Assembly: GCA_947165895.1 (NCBI GenBank)
Contig: CAMVCB010000004.1
Location: forward strand, 124,001 to 188,000
Length of the DNA: 64,000 nucleotides
Direction of reading: 5' to 3'
Source: an uncultured Treponema sp.
GTDB taxonomy: Bacteria > Spirochaetota > Spirochaetia > Treponematales > Treponemataceae
In this document: positions 1 to 9,818 of the stretch, one piece after another
Numbering within the stretch: the first letter of the stretch is position 1
Layout: every line of letters begins with the position of its first letter
Made by a program: the position numbers and the translations under genes
Notes under the pieces: generated by a model
Databases searched by the model: none
Told to the model about the DNA's origin: nothing
Seen by the model: only the letters and a program-made list of their open reading frames with translations

Positions 1-1163
1 AAATCCGCCGAACCCTGCTGGCCCGCGCCCTTATCAGCGGAAAAAAGCTTTTGATTTTGAGCGATCCTTTTGCGGGTCTGGATATTCAGAGCCGGACAAT
101 TCTGCTTGATTTTTTTAATACGATTACAAAAAAGCAGCTTCCCCACGTCATTCTTGGCATGGAGCGCTGGCACGAAATCCCTGACGCTATCACACACGTT
201 CTGGAATTCAAGGATAAAAAAATCACCTTCTGCGGCCCTCGTGCAGACTACGAAAAGCTGATGGCAGAACGCGCTGCAGAAATTAATCAGAAAAATGATG
301 ATGCTAAAGCCAGACTTTCAGAGGATTTTACCCAGACTCTGGCTGAAACTTCAGTTTTAAGGGAGGCTTCCCCGGCTGATGAAAGGGTGGCTGCGAACCT
401 TACTTCCCGGCCGGCAGATCAGGCAGAAGCTTCAGAATCTGCTTCCAGGGTGTCAGAAAATCAAAATCCCCTCATCGAAATGAATCACGTAAATGTAGGC
501 TGGGATGACCACCGGGTACTTATAGATTTGAACTGGCGTCTTATGCCGGGGCAGCACTGGCTGATTCAGGGACCTAACGGCAGCGGAAAAACCACCTTCC
601 TGGAGCTGATTACCGGCGACAACATGCAGGTTTTCTGTAACGATGTAAGGCTTTTCGGAGCCCGCCGCGGTTCAGGCGAATCAATCTGGGATATAAAAAA
701 GCAGCTGGGAATCGTTTCTTACAGACTGCACGTGGAATACCGCATGGTAGGGGGAACTTCCCTTCTGAACGTAATCGTTTCAGGCTTTCGCGATTCAATC
801 GGCTTGTATGGAGCCGCTACGGATGTTGAAGCTGCGGCCGCAAAAAAATGGCTAAAACTTGGCGGCTTTGAAGGCCGCGAAGATGAATCTTTTGCTTCGC
901 TAAGCTACGGCGAACAGAGGGCAATTTTAATCCTTCGTTCAGCAGTTAAAACTCCAAAGGTTCTGATTCTGGATGAGCCCTGCCACGGCCTTGATGAAAG
1001 CTACCGTGAAAAAATCCTTCATCTTCTTGAGCTGATTGGCGAGGGAGGAACTACAACTATGCTGCACGTAACTCACGACCCGAGTGAAGTTCTGGCCTGT
1101 GAACATCACGTTCTGCAGCTCTGTCCGGAAGAAAGTCCTATGTATAAGATTGTAGAAAGGTAG
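1..1163 (+). CDS. Tandem ABC ATPase, ModF-like (5' end outside window)
   Basis: The frame is open to the left edge, so the gene is truncated by the window. The first bases encode the Walker B region of a first ABC domain (LLILSDPFAGLD). After a poorly conserved acidic/Ala-rich linker comes a second complete ABC domain: Walker A GPNGSGKTT near base 570, signature LSYGEQ near 900, Walker B VLILDEP near 960, and H-loop THD. The stretch FGARRGSGESIWDIKK is typical of ModF/PhrA-type proteins, which carry two fused ABC domains and no membrane segment. E. coli ModF sits beside molybdate transport, but its role is unclear; no molybdate gene is visible here. Either a soluble ABC-F-like function or a transporter partner outside the window is possible. 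The family assignment is firm, the function is not. Confidence 0.85.
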   Translation, partial: IRRTLLARALISGKKLLILSDPFAGLDIQSRTILLDFFNTITKKQLPHVILGMERWHEIPDAITHVLEFKDKKITFCGPRADYEKLMAERAAEINQKNDDAKARLSEDFTQTLAETSVLREASPADERVAANLTSRPADQAEASESASRVSENQNPLIEMNHVNVGWDDHRVLIDLNWRLMPGQHWLIQGPNGSGKTTFLELITGDNMQVFCNDVRLFGARRGSGESIWDIKKQLGIVSYRLHVEYRMVGGTSLLNVIVSGFRDSIGLYGAATDVEAAAAKKWLKLGGFEGREDESFASLSYGEQRAILILRSAVKTPKVLILDEPCHGLDESYREKILHLLELIGEGGTTTMLHVTHDPSEVLACEHHVLQLCPEESPMYKIVER

Positions 1164-1175
1164 TCGTCAAACTTT

Positions 1176-1213
1176 GCATTTTTCATGCCGATAGTTAAAG
1201 CATGAAAAAATGC
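1176..1213 (+). promoter_or_regulatory. Inverted repeat over the start codon of the GH18 gene
   Basis: Arm GCATTTTTCATGC (1176-1188) is complementary, apart from one extra A, to GCATGAAAAAATGC (1200-1213), which contains the ATG of the next gene. In mRNA this would hide the start codon. No Shine-Dalgarno sequence is evident upstream. A regulatory role is inference; an A/T-rich coincidence is possible. Confidence 0.35.
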
Positions 1214-2287
1214 ATCTGTTTTTTACTCGCCTGTTTACTCTTAACCTCGTTTTGCTGCGCAAAAAAGAAGCCTAAAAAAAATCTGCCTGATCCCGACCTT
1301 CCGACCGAAGAAGTTGAATACAGCATAAGTGCGGAAGACCTGCCCGAAGAAGAAAAAGTTCCCCAGCAAAAATATAAGCTGCGGCAGGCAGAGGGCTCGC
1401 CTGTAAAACTCCGCGAAAGCTGGGGTTACGTTTCCCAGGCTCGCGTTTCTGAATATAATTCTTCAATTCCCCTTACCGACGTTTGTTTTTTTGCCGCTGA
1501 GGTAAACTGCTACGGTGAGCTTACCGGCATTCCAAACCGCTCAAAAATCAACACGGGGCGTGCCCGCTGCCACCTTGTAATTGTCTGCGACAGTAAATCC
1601 CTGACACACTTTGTCCTACAGCCGGGAAGTGACGTCCGCAAAAAGCTCCTGCGCGATATTGTCCGGGCCGGTGCTCCATACGACGGCGTTCAGATTGATT
1701 TTGAACTTGTTCCTGTCCGCGACCGCCATAACTTCATCACTTTTCTGTCTGATTTGCGCTATATGCTGGGGCAGAAAAAATGGTTTACAGTCTGCGTTCC
1801 GGCCCGCTTTAAGCAGCTGACGGAAGATGTTTACCCTTATAAAGAAATTGCCATGTACAGCGACCGCGTTTTTGTAATGGCTTACGACGAGCACTGGTCA
1901 GGAGGCACTCCGGGGCCGGTAGCATCTCTTGACTGGTGCCGAAAAATCACCGAGTATGCAAAAAAATCCATTCCAGAAAAAAAGCTGATAATGGGCATTC
2001 CTTTATACGGCCGCAGCTGGGCAAGCGAAACAACCGCCGGCGCCTGGTATTTCAACGGTGCCAACAAAATTATGACCGAGCACGGCGTAGAAAACGTGGA
2101 TTATGATTCAGAAATTCCCCATTTCAAATACACGGCAAATGTCGAGGTGGAAGGCTGGTTCAACGACCTTTATTCCGTCCTCCACTTCTGCCGCCTCTAC
2201 GAAAGCTTTGATATCCACAAAATGGGCTTCTGGCGGGTAGGCTTTGAAGACCCGGCATTATGGGAGTGGATTAAAACCATGCGCTAA
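1202..2287 (+). CDS. GH18-family glycosidase lipoprotein
   Basis: This 361-residue protein starts with a lipoprotein signal (hydrophobic LLACLLLTSF followed by Cys-Cys), so it is probably anchored to a membrane. The GH18 catalytic motif is present as DGVQIDFE at residues 161-168, with E168 the expected proton donor. Other GH18 landmarks are MAYDEHW, a PGPVAS segment and GIPLYGRSW. These resemble the YaaH/YdhD branch, which acts on peptidoglycan-type or chitin-like beta-1,4-GlcNAc polymers. No LysM or SH3 module is seen. It starts 38 bases after the ABC gene and could be co-transcribed with it. Catalytic residues are intact; the substrate is unknown. Confidence 0.85.
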   Translation: MKKCICFLLACLLLTSFCCAKKKPKKNLPDPDLPTEEVEYSISAEDLPEEEKVPQQKYKLRQAEGSPVKLRESWGYVSQARVSEYNSSIPLTDVCFFAAEVNCYGELTGIPNRSKINTGRARCHLVIVCDSKSLTHFVLQPGSDVRKKLLRDIVRAGAPYDGVQIDFELVPVRDRHNFITFLSDLRYMLGQKKWFTVCVPARFKQLTEDVYPYKEIAMYSDRVFVMAYDEHWSGGTPGPVASLDWCRKITEYAKKSIPEKKLIMGIPLYGRSWASETTAGAWYFNGANKIMTEHGVENVDYDSEIPHFKYTANVEVEGWFNDLYSVLHFCRLYESFDIHKMGFWRVGFEDPALWEWIKTMR

Positions 2288-2288
2288 T

Positions 2289-2374
2289 AGCGTTCGATAA
2301 ATCGAACGAGCCATTTTCTTGATGAAGCTACCGATTAGTCCACTGGACTAATCGGCTTAACGCTTCTTCGATTA
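2289..2374. repeat. Nested palindromes downstream of the GH18 gene
   Basis: Two hairpins lie directly after the stop codon. CGTTCGAT and ATCGAACG are separated by AA, and CCGATTAGTCCA and TGGACTAATCGG by one base. An outer AGCGTT/AACGCT pair (2289-2294 and about 2369-2374) may enclose both. There is no T-run, so a simple intrinsic terminator is unlikely. The position just after a stop codon resembles the R2 elements elsewhere in the window, but the loops differ and I keep it separate. Confidence 0.5.
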
Positions 2375-2451
2375 TCGGCACCTTTTCCTAACCCCCGATT
2401 TTCAGTATTATTAAAGAAATTTTAGTATAATTATTGAAAATCGAGGGTATT

Positions 2452-3813
2452 ATGATTTTTTCACCGGTAGAAATTCAGGAAACTGTAAATATGTTTATGC
2501 GCCAGAAGCTGGATATCCGCTGCATTACGATGGGTATTTCTCTTCTGGACTGTGCGGATTCTGACAGCAAGCGGGCCTGCGACAAGATTTATGACAAGAT
2601 TATGAAAAAGGCAGGCAATCTTGTAAAGGTCGGTCAGGATATCGAAAAGGAATTCGGCGTTCCTATCATCAATAAGCGTATTTCCGTTACTCCGATTGCC
2701 CTGGTTGCCGGTGCCAGCAATGCTAAATCTTATGTTGACTATTGTAAAACGCTTGACCGCGCCGCAAAGGATCTTGGCGTAAACTTCCTCGGCGGATTTT
2801 CTGCCCTGGTTCAGAAGGGAATTACTCCTGCTGACCGTATTTTGATTGATTCTATTCCGGAAGCCCTGGCTTCTACTGATTTTGTTTGTTCTTCGGTAAA
2901 TGTTGGTTCTACAAAATCGGGAATTAATATGGACGCAGTTAAACTGATGGGCGAAACTGTTGCAAAAACTGCCGAGGTTTCTAAAAACAACGAAGTAAAC
3001 GGTTGTGCCAAGCTGGTAATTTTCTGTAATGCGCCGGAGGACAATCCTTTTATGGCCGGCGCTTTCCACGGCCCCGGAGAGGGCGACAGCGTAATCAACG
3101 TTGGTGTTTCTGGTCCAGGCGTAATTCTTGCGGCAGCCCGCGAATACAAGGGACAGCCTATTAACGTTCTGGCAGACGGAATCAAAAAGATGGCTTTCAA
3201 AATCACACGAATGGGTCAGCTGGTTGGAAGTGAGGCCGCAAAACGCCTTGATACTAATTTTGGTATTCTTGACCTTTCGCTTGCTCCAACTCCTGCCGTT
3301 GGCGATTCTGTTGCCCGCATTCTTGAAGAAATCGGTCTTGAAGGCTGCGGTGCGCCGGGAACAACTGCTGCCCTGGCCATGCTGACAGATATGGTTAAAA
3401 AAGGCGGTGTTATGGCCAGCACAAATGTCGGCGGTCTTTCGGGCGCCTTTATCCCTGTTTCTGAAGACGAGGGTATGATTAACGCCGTTCAGCAGGGGTC
3501 TATCTGCCTTGAAAAGCTTGAAGCTATGACTACAGTATGTTCAGTTGGCCTTGATATGATTGCAATTCCAGGCGATACTCCGGCAACTACAATTTCTGGT
3601 ATTATGGCTGATGAATTTGCAATCGGTATGGTAAACAATAAAACTACTGCCTGCCGTCTGATTCCGGCTCCGGGTAAAAAAGCCGGTGACTGGGTAGAGT
3701 TCGGCGGTCTTCTTGGAGGCTGCCCTGTAATGGACGTAAACAAGTTCTCCTGCGCCGACTTCATCAACCGCGGCGGAAGAATCCCGGCACCAATCCACAG
3801 TTTCCGTAATTAA
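2452..3813 (+). CDS. PFL family protein (DUF711/UPF0210)
   Basis: This 453-residue cytoplasmic protein matches the UPF0210/DUF711 family from its first residues ([15 protein letters not shown]) through Gly-rich segments such as [14 protein letters not shown] and [18 protein letters not shown]. The family is structurally related to pyruvate formate-lyase-like folds but has no established reaction; it lacks the PFL glycyl-radical motif. In many bacteria an ACT-domain gene precedes it, but that partner is absent here. I chose the ATG at 2452 because GAGGG lies 4 bases upstream; a TTG at 2434 is a less likely alternative. A TATAAT at 2426-2431 is a possible -10. A strong terminator follows. Confidence 0.88.
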   Translation: MIFSPVEIQETVNMFMRQKLDIRCITMGISLLDCADSDSKRACDKIYDKIMKKAGNLVKVGQDIEKEFGVPIINKRISVTPIALVAGASNAKSYVDYCKTLDRAAKDLGVNFLGGFSALVQKGITPADRILIDSIPEALASTDFVCSSVNVGSTKSGINMDAVKLMGETVAKTAEVSKNNEVNGCAKLVIFCNAPEDNPFMAGAFHGPGEGDSVINVGVSGPGVILAAAREYKGQPINVLADGIKKMAFKITRMGQLVGSEAAKRLDTNFGILDLSLAPTPAVGDSVARILEEIGLEGCGAPGTTAALAMLTDMVKKGGVMASTNVGGLSGAFIPVSEDEGMINAVQQGSICLEKLEAMTTVCSVGLDMIAIPGDTPATTISGIMADEFAIGMVNNKTTACRLIPAPGKKAGDWVEFGGLLGGCPVMDVNKFSCADFINRGGRIPAPIHSFRN

Positions 3814-3824
3814 ATAATTTAAAT

Positions 3825-3868
3825 AAAAAGAAAGGGCTGAATTTTTTGCAATTCAGCCCTTTCTTTTT
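3825..3868. terminator. Bidirectional intrinsic terminator
   Basis: A perfect 19-bp inverted repeat (3825-3843 and 3850-3868) has a 6-base loop. It has an A-run at the left end and a T-run at the right end, so it can terminate both the PFL gene and the convergent minus-strand gene. Confidence 0.92.
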
Positions 3869-3886
3869 GAAAGTAATTACTTTGTA

Positions 3887-4660
3887 TTACTCATCAACTA
3901 CAACAAATGACAGTGTGTTTGTAATTGCTGATTTCTTGAAATCTTTTATTTTACCAGAGAATTTGATTTTATCACCTTCTGCAGATCCAGCTTTGTCATC
4001 ATCATTTGTATAATATGTAAAGCCCATTTTGCTCAATGTGCTCACATAAATAAATCCGCTTATGATATATTGATAATCAGTGTATTCTCCAGATTCATTC
4101 ATTTTTGCATTAATAACACTAAGCTCAAGATTGATAGGAGCATCTTTTACCAATGATGCAAATTTTGCAGCTCTGATTTCTGTCAGTCCATCAGTCATAG
4201 CGAAAAGCATTCCAACATTTTCATAGAATTTAGCTTTAGCAGCATTATATTTTGCTTCATCACTAAATACCTGTGGAAGCAATTTATCAAAATCATTAGT
4301 AATAGAACCAACAGCAACAAGCGGAGTCATTTCCAAAGCAGAACCATCTTTTACATATTCCAAGTCAGAATAGGCGTAAGTAAGGGTACCGTCTTTTTCA
4401 ACTGTAACTTTAAGTGTCAAAGTAATAGGTACTAATGCAGCAGTTGTTCTAACTTTTTCAATAATATATTCGTTTTTAATAATATCAGCTTTCTTGAAAA
4501 CTGAATCACGGAATGCATTACTGTTCAAATAAACATAGCCAACTCCAGGATAAAAATCCTTGGAAAAATCAAAGACGAATTTCTGAGCTTTTGCTTTTGC
4601 AGCAAATCCCAGACATGTAAATAAAGCACACATAACAATTACAGATAACTTTTTTTTCAT
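3887..4660 (-). CDS. Secreted/periplasmic protein of unknown function
   Basis: I do not recognise this 257-residue protein. The N-terminus is a clear Sec signal (MKKKLSVIVMCALFTCLGF) with likely cleavage near AKAKA-QK and no lipobox Cys at the cleavage site. The mature part is rich in beta-prone segments (ITLTLKVTVEKDGTLTYAY, NLELSVINAKM) and has no recognisable active-site motif. GGAG lies 7 bases before the ATG. It is divergent from the XRE regulator gene, and a palindrome lies between them, so control by that regulator is plausible. It reads into a shared terminator with the PFL gene. Confidence 0.7.
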   Translation of the reverse strand: MKKKLSVIVMCALFTCLGFAAKAKAQKFVFDFSKDFYPGVGYVYLNSNAFRDSVFKKADIIKNEYIIEKVRTTAALVPITLTLKVTVEKDGTLTYAYSDLEYVKDGSALEMTPLVAVGSITNDFDKLLPQVFSDEAKYNAAKAKFYENVGMLFAMTDGLTEIRAAKFASLVKDAPINLELSVINAKMNESGEYTDYQYIISGFIYVSTLSKMGFTYYTNDDDKAGSAEGDKIKFSGKIKDFKKSAITNTLSFVVVDE

Positions 4661-4698
4661 ACTTTATCTCCTTATTTATGAAAAAATTTGAAATGATA

Positions 4699-4743
4699 AC
4701 TCTAGATTTAGAGTCGTTATAAAGTCATTTTATCAATACTCTA
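4699..4743. promoter_or_regulatory. Candidate operator of the XRE regulator
   Basis: ACTCTA and TAGAGT (4699-4704 and 4709-4714) form a dyad with 4 bases between them, and a third ACTCTA half-site lies at 4738-4743. The site is in the 87-base gap between the divergent secreted-protein and XRE genes. XRE regulators commonly bind such short dyads and autoregulate. Binding itself is inferred. Confidence 0.45.
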
Positions 4744-4759
4744 AAAATTGAGCAATACA

Positions 4760-4969
4760 ATGCCAGATGAGATAGAGAAAGTTCATAAAAGAATAAGACA
4801 ACTCCGAATAGAGAAAGGTTTTTCAATATTGAAATTATCTGTTGAATCTGGAATTTCACGAAGTCATCTTTTTTATATAGAATCAAAACGCACATCACCA
4901 TCTTTAGAAACCCTATATAAGATTGCAATGGCATTAAATGTAAAGTTAATTGACTTTTTTAAAGATTAA
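4760..4969 (+). CDS. XRE-family HTH transcriptional regulator
   Basis: This is a 69-residue protein consisting almost only of a Cro/C1-type helix-turn-helix. RIRQLRIEKGFSILKLSVES leads into ISRSHLFYIESKRTSPSLETL, the classic recognition-helix region, and then LYKIAMALNVKLIDFF. There is no sensor or dimerisation domain, so it resembles SinR/antitoxin-like single-domain regulators. I chose the ATG at 4760; an in-frame TTG at 4748 is possible and neither has a good ribosome-binding site. The divergent partner and the ACTCTA dyads suggest local regulation. The family call is secure; the target is inferred. Confidence 0.85.
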   Translation: MPDEIEKVHKRIRQLRIEKGFSILKLSVESGISRSHLFYIESKRTSPSLETLYKIAMALNVKLIDFFKD

Positions 4970-5023
4970 AATAGTTAATTTTTTTATCCTATGCTACAAT
5001 AACAAAAAAATTTTCTATTTTTT

Positions 5024-5878
5024 ATGTATATCACCAAAATAAATACAACAGAAAAATTTAAGCAGGCAAAAGATTTTCTTCTTCCTTACGAAGCAGACTG
5101 TGTTCAGCTTGCTTCCTATGTCCGTAAGGAAATGGAAAATCTTTTTGTCATTAAGGATGATGAAAGAACTGCGGGCATTATTTATGCTAAGGGCACCTTC
5201 CTCCACTGCATACCAGACTTTGAAAAGCGGGAGGAAGAGCTTACCCGGTTCTTATCAGACTTCCTTCTTACCCATCATGTCACCACTATCAACGGCTCTC
5301 TTTCTGTGTCAGAAAAGGTAAGTGCCATTCTTCAGGCCCAGGGACGTAAACTGCTTGCGGAAAAGCGCTACTTTCTTATGAAAATTTCTGCCGGGGATGA
5401 GGTAAATCCGCCGGAAAGCCCCCTCACGCCTGATGATGAAATTAAGCGCTGCAACAATCCCGAACATGATATAGACCTGCTTTTTGAGCTTCAGGAGGGC
5501 TTTGTAAAGGAAGAGGTTGCGGCCAGCTGGAAAAATACCAGCGATGCAGAAATCCGCCTGATACTTAAACAGATTCTGAAAAATCAGATTTGTCTGGCAC
5601 TTTTTTCCGACGGACAGGCGGCCGCAAAAGTAAACACAAATGCAATCGGCTGGAACTGCGTTCAAATCGGCGGAGTTTATACACATCCCCGCTACCGCAG
5701 AAACGGTTATTCCTGGCAGCTTCTTTATAATCTTTGCCGCCGTATTCTGCGTACAGGGCGCAGTGCGGTTCTTTTTGTAAAGGAAAATAATATGCCGGCG
5801 CGGACTCTTTATCAGAAGCTGGGTTTTAAGGATTTTGCCCGCTTTTCCATTTCGTATTTTGATGAAATCAGTAAGTAG
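5024..5878 (+). CDS. GNAT-family N-acetyltransferase
   Basis: The protein has 284 residues. The C-terminal third is a GNAT domain: VYTHPRYRRNGYSWQLL holds the acetyl-CoA-binding R-R-x-G-x motif A, and ENNMPARTLYQKLGFKDFAR is motif B. The N-terminal half is divergent and may be a degenerate second GNAT fold, an arrangement seen in several two-lobed acetyltransferases; I cannot confirm that by eye. The start lacks a good Shine-Dalgarno. It lies 54 bases downstream of the XRE gene. The substrate is unknown. Confidence 0.8.
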   Translation: MYITKINTTEKFKQAKDFLLPYEADCVQLASYVRKEMENLFVIKDDERTAGIIYAKGTFLHCIPDFEKREEELTRFLSDFLLTHHVTTINGSLSVSEKVSAILQAQGRKLLAEKRYFLMKISAGDEVNPPESPLTPDDEIKRCNNPEHDIDLLFELQEGFVKEEVAASWKNTSDAEIRLILKQILKNQICLALFSDGQAAAKVNTNAIGWNCVQIGGVYTHPRYRRNGYSWQLLYNLCRRILRTGRSAVLFVKENNMPARTLYQKLGFKDFARFSISYFDEISK

Positions 5879-5897
5879 CGCCGGTATTTTTTCAGAT

Positions 5898-6197
5898 TTA
5901 TTTGAAGATAATCATCAGAAGGCCAAAAGCTGCGATTAAAAATACCATGTAGACCAGGGCCAGGGCCGGAGCAATCTGGGGAAAGGTGAAGAGCATAAGG
6001 GCCCAGACAAGTGTAAGGGCGCCCAGCGAAATAGCGGTAAAGCCGCTGCCGCGTGCACGGAATTCATTTCTTTTATCAGAATTACTTTTGTTCAGCTTAT
6101 CAATAAAGTTCCGGCTCAAAAAATAGACGCCGCTGGCAATAAAAGATATGCCTGCGATAATGGCAAGAATGCCAAGAAAAATCACTTTTATACTCAT
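5898..6197 (-). CDS. Small integral membrane protein, unknown function
   Basis: This 99-residue protein has three predicted membrane helices (about residues 4-26, 53-70 and 76-97) and a short charged loop (DKLNKSNSDKRNEFRAR) between the first two. GAGGG lies just upstream of the ATG. It is divergent from ftsK with about 60 bases between. I recognise no family. Confidence 0.65.
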   Translation of the reverse strand: MSIKVIFLGILAIIAGISFIASGVYFLSRNFIDKLNKSNSDKRNEFRARGSGFTAISLGALTLVWALMLFTFPQIAPALALVYMVFLIAAFGLLMIIFK

Positions 6198-6260
6198 ACC
6201 CTCTATTATAACAAAACAAAATTTTCTAAACTACTTATTTGGGAGGCCGATAATCACATT

Positions 6261-9200
6261 ATGAAGACTTCAAATAAATCTACAGTTGTAACCGGCGTTG
6301 CTTTGCTTTTAGTTGCCGCTCTTTTTTCAATCAGTTTGATTTTACAGGGCCTGGACTTTGGGATGACTGAAGCCGGCCAGAAGAATATCTTTTTTATGCT
6401 GGGAAATATCCTCTATACGGTTTACGGATTTTCCAGCGCTTTGATTCCTCTTTTCCTTTTTATTTCGGGACTTTCCTGCTTTGCAAGCAAATGGTCTGCA
6501 CGAAAAACAATGCGGCTTTTGACCGCAATCGTGCCTTTTTTCACCGCTGTAATTACAGAAAATATCTGCCGTTCCATTCTTGCCCTTGAACATTCAGGTT
6601 TTCCGGGAGTTAAGGTTTTTGTTGCTGTCGTAACCGGCGTAATGCTGATTATCATCGAATTCCTTGGAGCCGGAATTATTGCGGATAAAATAAATCCTAT
6701 TCTCTTTGGAAACAAGGGCGGGGCAAAAAATTCTGCCCAAAAGCCGCTTTCTCAGGTAAAAAAGAATGCTCAGACTCAGACTGAGGCTGAGGCCGCTGCA
6801 GAAAAAATTGTGGCTGATGCAAGAGGAGCAGGCGGCGGGACAGAAGCAGGTCTTACAGACTCTGCTGCTCAGACTCCTGCAGATGAAAATCCCCTTGCCC
6901 AGCTCAATCAGATTGGAAAACTCAATACTGACTCCCTTATTTTTGGAAAGGACAAGGCGGGAGCTGATGATTCTGAAGGTGAAGTTTCTGCCAGCTCGGT
7001 TGCCAGCATGAGTTCAGAAAATTTTGAAAATAAATTTAATCCGGATGAAGATGAGGAAGATATTCCTGATGCTGCTCCGGTTGATGATATCGGAGAAGTT
7101 GAAGAAGTCGGAGATGATGAAATAAAGAGTGAAATTTCCTCGGTTTTTGACAGGGCTCTTTCTGGAGTAAAATCTGAGCCGGAAACAATCGAAACTGAAA
7201 TTGAAGAGGAGTCTGAAACTGAAAATTATGCTGAACCTGGTGCGTCAATCATCACAGAAGAAGAATATGCTGCGCTCACTGATTTTGGAAGCGATGAAGA
7301 AGAAATCCAGCCGGAAGACGAGCTTGAGTGGAATAACCTTCCTCCGAAACAGGACACTCTGCCACCGGATTATGACGAAGACTACCAGGAACCGTCTGAT
7401 AGCACTGATGGCACAGAAGAAATAGATGAGAATGACCCTGCACTGGAATTTCCCCCAAGAGATGAGAGTGAAGATTTTCAGGAGCCGGTAGAAGCTGCCG
7501 GGGAAAGTGTTCCTGCAGAAGATGCTGACCAGCCTGCTCAGACAGAAGCGCCTGCTGAAGATAATCCCTTTTCTGCCTTTGACGTAGATTTTGATAAAGT
7601 AAAGGCTGAGCCGGAAACTGCTTATTCAAGCACAAAATATATTGATTCAGTTGTAGAAAATCCGAATTTCGGGCACGGAATTACTTTGAGGGAAGGAGAC
7701 CTTCCTGAAGAGGAAACTACGGAAAAAAAAACTCCTGAAGCTGGGAGCCCGGTTTTTCCCTCAAGAATAAATCTTGCTGAGGCAGGTGACGCCGAAGCTA
7801 TTGCGGTGCCTCCTGTGCGGGAAGTTGCACCGGCGCCGGTACAGGACGAGGAAGCTGATGAGGCGGAAGTAACGACTGCCCAAAGGCCTTCAAGCGATGC
7901 AATTCAGCATGCCGCCGAAAAATCATCAATGCTTTATGCCGCTTCTCACAAGGAAAATGAGGATTCATTTGGCGTATCTGACGTTTTTGCCCAGATGGAA
8001 GATGAAATCCGTAAGGAAAGCCTGAAAAAAATCTCTGAAGAAACCGAGCAGGCTTACCAGAAGGGGCAGCTTACAGCAGAAAGTGAAGAAGCACCAGGCG
8101 CAATTGCCCAGGAGCCTGACTTTATTGAAGCAAATTTTGATGATGATGAGCCTGAAATGGCAGCAAATGACCTTACTGCAAACGGAGAGGACGAAATTGC
8201 CGCCATGGAAGATGATTCTGAACATGATGAAGTTTACGAAGATGAAAGCGTAGCTTTTTCTGATGATGTAAAGGGCGATTATAAGGAAAGTGATGCCTTT
8301 GCCCATGAGAATGACGAGCTTGAACTGGAAGATGAGCCTGAAGTTGAGCGTGCACAGATTATGCCAAATCCTCCAAAAATCGGAAACAGAGCTGCAAAAA
8401 AAGGCCCTTATGTAATTCCATCTGATTTACTTACTGCCTACAAAGACGATCAGTACTGGATTATTGATGACGCGACAAAAGAATCTGCCCTGAACCTTAC
8501 AAACACTCTGGCTGAGTTTAATATTGAAGCAAAGGTTATCAATATTAAAAAAGGTCCTGTTGTTACAATGTTCGAGATTCTGCCGGCTCCTGGTGTCCGC
8601 TTGCAGAAAATTGTTGCCCTTCAGGATAATATTGCCCTCAGTCTTGCCGCCCAGTCAGTTCGAATTGTTGCACCGATTCCAGGAAAACAGGCTGTTGGTA
8701 TTGAAGTTCCAAACCGCCACCGTTCAATCGTAGGCTTCCGTGAAATTATCGAAATGAAGCTGGACGAATGGGATAAAATGGCAGTTCCTGTTGTACTTGG
8801 AAAGGATATTTTAGGTAAAGCACAGCTGATTGACCTTGTAAAAACCCCTCATATGCTGATTGCTGGTGCAACAGGTTCGGGAAAATCTGTCTGCGTAAAC
8901 TCACTTATTCTTTCGATTTTGTACAAGCGCTCTTACCGTGACGTAAAACTGATTCTGGTTGACCCGAAGGTGGTTGAACTTAAGCTTTACAATAATATTC
9001 CTCACCTTCTGGTTCCGGTAATCACCGAGCCAAAGAAGGCACTTCAGGCTTTGCAGTGGTGTCTTTGCGAAATGGAGCGCCGTTATGCCCTTCTGGACAG
9101 CATGGGTGTCCGCGATATTTCTACTTACAATCAGAGAATTAAGGAGCGCGACATTGCGACAGAAAAGCTTCCTTACATTGTCGTAATTATTGATGAGTTT

Positions 9201-9818
9201 GCCGATCTGATGGCAACAAGCGGCCGCGAGCTTGAATCTACAGTTGCCCGCCTTACAGCCATGAGCCGTGCCGTCGGAATCCACCTTGTTCTTGCAACCC
9301 AGCGTCCTTCTGTAAACGTAATCACCGGTTTGATTAAGGCAAACATTCCAAGCCGAATTGCCTTTATGGTTTCAAGCCGTACAGACTCTAATATCATCAT
9401 CGACAGTGTTGGTGCTGAAAAGCTTCTTGGCCGCGGTGATATGCTTTATGCTTCTGCCGTTGACCCGGCTCCTGTGCGAATTCAGGGAACTTTCATCAGC
9501 GATCAGGAAGTTGAGAATGTTGTAAATGCCGTTAAAGAATACGGTGAACCGGACTACATCGATGATCAGGTATTCTATGAAGATGAAGAAGAGGGCGATG
9601 ATTTTGAGCTGAACGGAAACTATGACGGGGATCCGCTTTATGACCAGGCACTTGAAATTGTAATTCAGTCAGGCAAGGCAAGTGCAAGTTATCTGCAGCG
9701 CCGCCTCAGTATTGGTTACAACCGTGCCGCCCGCCTTGTAGAAGAAATGGAAGAGCGGGGAATCGTAGGTCCTGCCAACGGAAGTAAACCTCGTGAAATT
9801 CTTCACGTGCCAGGGTAA
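6261..9818 (+). CDS. ftsK: FtsK/SpoIIIE DNA translocase
   Basis: This 1185-residue protein pumps chromosome ends across the division septum. The N-terminal ~140 residues contain about four membrane helices. A linker of roughly 550 residues follows, very rich in Glu/Asp/Ala/Pro. The conserved motor follows: Walker A AGATGSGKS (residues 868-876), Walker B VVIIDEFADLM (D978-E979), and the segment ATQRPSVNVITGLIKANIPSR. The last ~70 residues are the winged-helix gamma domain (LSIGYNRAARLVEEMEERG), which in relatives reads KOPS/SRS orientation sites. The length is within the FtsK range; the linker is unusually acidic. A GGGAGG is 14 bases upstream of the chosen ATG, a long spacing, so the exact start is uncertain. 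Confidence 0.95.
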   Translation: MKTSNKSTVVTGVALLLVAALFSISLILQGLDFGMTEAGQKNIFFMLGNILYTVYGFSSALIPLFLFISGLSCFASKWSARKTMRLLTAIVPFFTAVITENICRSILALEHSGFPGVKVFVAVVTGVMLIIIEFLGAGIIADKINPILFGNKGGAKNSAQKPLSQVKKNAQTQTEAEAAAEKIVADARGAGGGTEAGLTDSAAQTPADENPLAQLNQIGKLNTDSLIFGKDKAGADDSEGEVSASSVASMSSENFENKFNPDEDEEDIPDAAPVDDIGEVEEVGDDEIKSEISSVFDRALSGVKSEPETIETEIEEESETENYAEPGASIITEEEYAALTDFGSDEEEIQPEDELEWNNLPPKQDTLPPDYDEDYQEPSDSTDGTEEIDENDPALEFPPRDESEDFQEPVEAAGESVPAEDADQPAQTEAPAEDNPFSAFDVDFDKVKAEPETAYSSTKYIDSVVENPNFGHGITLREGDLPEEETTEKKTPEAGSPVFPSRINLAEAGDAEAIAVPPVREVAPAPVQDEEADEAEVTTAQRPSSDAIQHAAEKSSMLYAASHKENEDSFGVSDVFAQMEDEIRKESLKKISEETEQAYQKGQLTAESEEAPGAIAQEPDFIEANFDDDEPEMAANDLTANGEDEIAAMEDDSEHDEVYEDESVAFSDDVKGDYKESDAFAHENDELELEDEPEVERAQIMPNPPKIGNRAAKKGPYVIPSDLLTAYKDDQYWIIDDATKESALNLTNTLAEFNIEAKVINIKKGPVVTMFEILPAPGVRLQKIVALQDNIALSLAAQSVRIVAPIPGKQAVGIEVPNRHRSIVGFREIIEMKLDEWDKMAVPVVLGKDILGKAQLIDLVKTPHMLIAGATGSGKSVCVNSLILSILYKRSYRDVKLILVDPKVVELKLYNNIPHLLVPVITEPKKALQALQWCLCEMERRYALLDSMGVRDISTYNQRIKERDIATEKLPYIVVIIDEFADLMATSGRELESTVARLTAMSRAVGIHLVLATQRPSVNVITGLIKANIPSRIAFMVSSRTDSNIIIDSVGAEKLLGRGDMLYASAVDPAPVRIQGTFISDQEVENVVNAVKEYGEPDYIDDQVFYEDEEEGDDFELNGNYDGDPLYDQALEIVIQSGKASASYLQRRLSIGYNRAARLVEEMEERGIVGPANGSKPREILHVPG

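Noticed and set aside
2461..3069. 202-codon minus-strand open frame
   Set aside because: It lies entirely within the well-conserved PFL/DUF711 gene on the other strand.
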